Shown piece after piece: positions 62,784-64,000 of a DNA stretch of 64,000 nucleotides. Position 1 is the stretch's first letter, and each line of letters opens with the position of its first letter. The stretch is from Lyngbya sp. CCAP 1446/10 (GTDB lineage: Bacteria > Cyanobacteriota > Cyanobacteriia > Cyanobacteriales > Microcoleaceae). Made by a program: the position numbers and the translations under genes. The stretch spans positions 1-64,000 of the forward strand of contig NZ_JAIGNI010000147.1 of the NCBI RefSeq assembly GCF_026130175.1. Reading direction: 5' to 3'. The notes beneath the pieces were generated by a model. That model saw only the letters and a program-made list of their open reading frames with translations. It searched no databases and had not been told where the DNA came from.

Positions 62784-63353
62784 ATGCCCTATCGCTACAT
62801 TCTATTTTACAAACCTTACGACGTTTTAACTCAATTCACTGACAATTCAGGGGAAACTAAACGCAGCACTCTTAAAGACTATATTCCGATTCCTGATGTT
62901 TATGCAGTTGGAAGGCTCGATCGCGATAGTGAAGGTTTGTTGCTGTTAACCGATGACGGACAAATGCAGCACCGCCTCAGTGATCCAAAATTCGCTCATC
63001 CCCGCACTTACTTGGTTCAGGTGGAACGGGTTCCAGATGCGGGTGCGATCGCCCTTTTGCAAACTGGTGTCACCATTCAAGATTATCGGACTCGATCGGC
63101 AAAAGTGCAATTATTGTCGGCAGAACCCGAATTGCCACCCCGCGATCCCCCGATTCGAGTTCGCAAAAACATTCCGACAGCTTGGCTGGAAATGACTCTC
63201 ACCGAAGGCCGCAACCGCCAAGTCCGTAAGATGACCGCAGCAGTAGGGTTCCCGACGCTGCGGTTGGTGAGAAGTGCGATCGGGCATTTGCGTCTCGAAG
63301 GCCTCAAACCCGGTGAATGGCGCGAATTAACTCAAGCTGATTTTAGATTTTAG
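62784..63353 (+). CDS. rluE: 23S rRNA pseudouridine synthase, RluE-like
   Basis: 189 residues, one RsuA/RluE-type catalytic domain without an S4 domain. Catalytic Asp in [42 protein letters not shown] is the family C-terminal block. The ATG at 62784 ([15 protein letters not shown]) is the expected start; the open frame begins six bases earlier. RluE modifies 23S rRNA (U2457 in E. coli); the target here is assumed by similarity. Confidence 0.9.
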   Translation: MPYRYILFYKPYDVLTQFTDNSGETKRSTLKDYIPIPDVYAVGRLDRDSEGLLLLTDDGQMQHRLSDPKFAHPRTYLVQVERVPDAGAIALLQTGVTIQDYRTRSAKVQLLSAEPELPPRDPPIRVRKNIPTAWLEMTLTEGRNRQVRKMTAAVGFPTLRLVRSAIGHLRLEGLKPGEWRELTQADFRF

Positions 63354-63372
63354 ATTTTAGATTGGGGAATTA

Positions 63373-63432
63373 CAGTAAACAGTTAACCGCCAACAGTTAA
63401 CCGTCAACAGTCAACAGTCAACAGTCAACAAT
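63373..63432. repeat. Heptamer array (CAACAGT/TAACCGC)n
   Basis: AACAGTTAACCGCCAACAGT and multiple copies of CAACAGT up to 63432. It borders the 3' end of the last gene on the minus strand. Confidence 0.8.
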
Positions 63433-63435
63433 CAA

Positions 63436-64000
63436 CTACTTTCTAGCCGGCAAAATAAAACTCTCCTTTCCATCCCGATCTTTTTGCACCTGAGCTCCCA
63501 ACTTGACAAGAGCTTGTTTCGCCCTTAGTCGCACAATTTTGTCCTTTGTTTGAGCATAAACCGTGCTCCAAGCTGCAAACCGCACCGGCACGCTATCGGG
63601 ATCTCGACGCAAAAACTCAGCAGTTCCTCGAAAAATCTGCGCCAATTCGCGGCCTTTCGGGGTTTGTTCCACCCAGTCAGCAGCCATTTCGTGGGAGTGA
63701 ATTGAGTCAGGAATGTCCCCCAACAGCAGCAATTCATCGAGAGCTTTATTTCGCCACACTGTCCACGCTTGCGGATCAATTTGCGGCGAAAGGGCGCTAG
63801 TACCCCGTTCCATTAACTGCACGGCGATTTCGGGTTTTGCTTGATAAAAGGAAACAGCAACTGACAGAAATGGGTAAATTTCCACTCGCCGAGGATCGCG
63901 CCGCGTGATGATGTCAAAATATTCTTGGCTCAGATTGTAGCCGGTCACATCTCGCGCTTCGTCGTCGCCAAAATACTGCAAAAATTTGAGAAATGTCCAA
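63436..64000 (-). CDS. Conserved cyanobacterial protein, partial (5' end beyond window)
   Basis: The open frame reaches the last base on this strand; the visible part is 187 residues. WTFLKFLQYFGDDEARDVTG is followed by LSQEYFDIITRRDPRRVEIY and helical pairs (FLSVAVSFYQAKPEIAVQLM, AWTVWRNKALDELLLLGDI) that look like TPR-type helices. It ends with a basic tail KDRDGKESFILPARK. A TTG at 63981 is an in-frame candidate start, but the homologous frame continues upstream, so it is not used. The family seems conserved among cyanobacteria, function unknown. Confidence 0.7.
   Translation of the reverse strand, partial: WTFLKFLQYFGDDEARDVTGYNLSQEYFDIITRRDPRRVEIYPFLSVAVSFYQAKPEIAVQLMERGTSALSPQIDPQAWTVWRNKALDELLLLGDIPDSIHSHEMAADWVEQTPKGRELAQIFRGTAEFLRRDPDSVPVRFAAWSTVYAQTKDKIVRLRAKQALVKLGAQVQKDRDGKESFILPARK

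Overview
The window is chromosomal DNA from a cyanobacterium, most likely a filamentous Oscillatoriales-type organism such as Microcoleus or Oscillatoria. The phylum call rests on the very frequent HIP1-type octamer GCGATCGC, many heptanucleotide tandem arrays, abundant intergenic hairpin repeats, and cyanobacterial genes: a PilT motility ATPase, a KaiB-domain protein, an alternative respiratory terminal oxidase, a plastoquinone-type UbiA prenyltransferase, TPR-Ser/Thr kinases and an orthologue of the Nostoc bacterial dynamin BDLP1. The genus is only a guess. No tRNA, rRNA or CRISPR array was recognised.

Region by region. 0-0.7 kb: 3' end of a group II intron (HNH-type maturase, domain V), followed directly by an IS200/IS605-like right end with omega-RNA-like hairpins. 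0.8-6.5 kb: NHLRC2-like thioredoxin/NHL protein, KaiB-domain protein, PilT, amidase. 6.8-11.5 kb: CPA2 antiporter with a universal-stress tail, DUF1400 hydrolase, small membrane protein. 11.6-16.3 kb: IlvC, YaeR-like VOC protein, membrane EEP-family protein, DoxX-like protein, SMP-30 lactonase. 16.6-19.9 kb: a compact Yellow/MRJP - fasciclin - GMC oxidoreductase cluster. 20.4-25.6 kb: oxidase subunits II-I-III preceded by two DUF2231 membrane proteins; subunit II has lost its CuA ligands. 25.9-32.4 kb: GH63-like glycosidase, SDR dehydrogenase, NDH-2, double VOC protein. 32.8-37.8 kb: two dynamin-like GTPases, a small coiled-coil membrane protein and a pentapeptide protein. 38-50.4 kb: stand-alone SagB-type oxidoreductase, MnmE, a pseudokinase-TPR/kinase-TPR pair, SelO, exopolyphosphatase and UbiA.

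50.5-54.9 kb: a 102-bp tandem repeat, then a 1363-residue mosaic protein carrying PPC, DUF4114, a proline-rich linker, an intact subtilase, an SH3-like module, a second linker, LGFP-like repeats and an intact M23 metallopeptidase. 54.9-58.6 kb: an accessory island of very small genes, at least two toxin-antitoxin pairs (VapBC, MazEF-like), a duplicated 81-residue gene whose copies differ only at synonymous sites, a GIY-YIG-like remnant, and a hairpin repeat family whose stems change in a compensatory way. 58.7-64 kb: SLOG/LOG protein overlapping a lumenal or periplasmic thioredoxin, TPM-domain protein, WecB, RluE-like pseudouridine synthase, and a partial conserved protein running off the end.

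Functional themes: (i) alternative respiration, with NDH-2 feeding the quinone pool, a probable quinol oxidase and UbiA for quinone synthesis, though the three loci are not adjacent; (ii) membrane remodelling by a dynamin pair; (iii) paired kinase and pseudokinase signalling with TPR tails; (iv) a surface or secreted double-protease; (v) strong intergenic repeat activity. All functions come from reading motifs and remembered family features; no database search was run.
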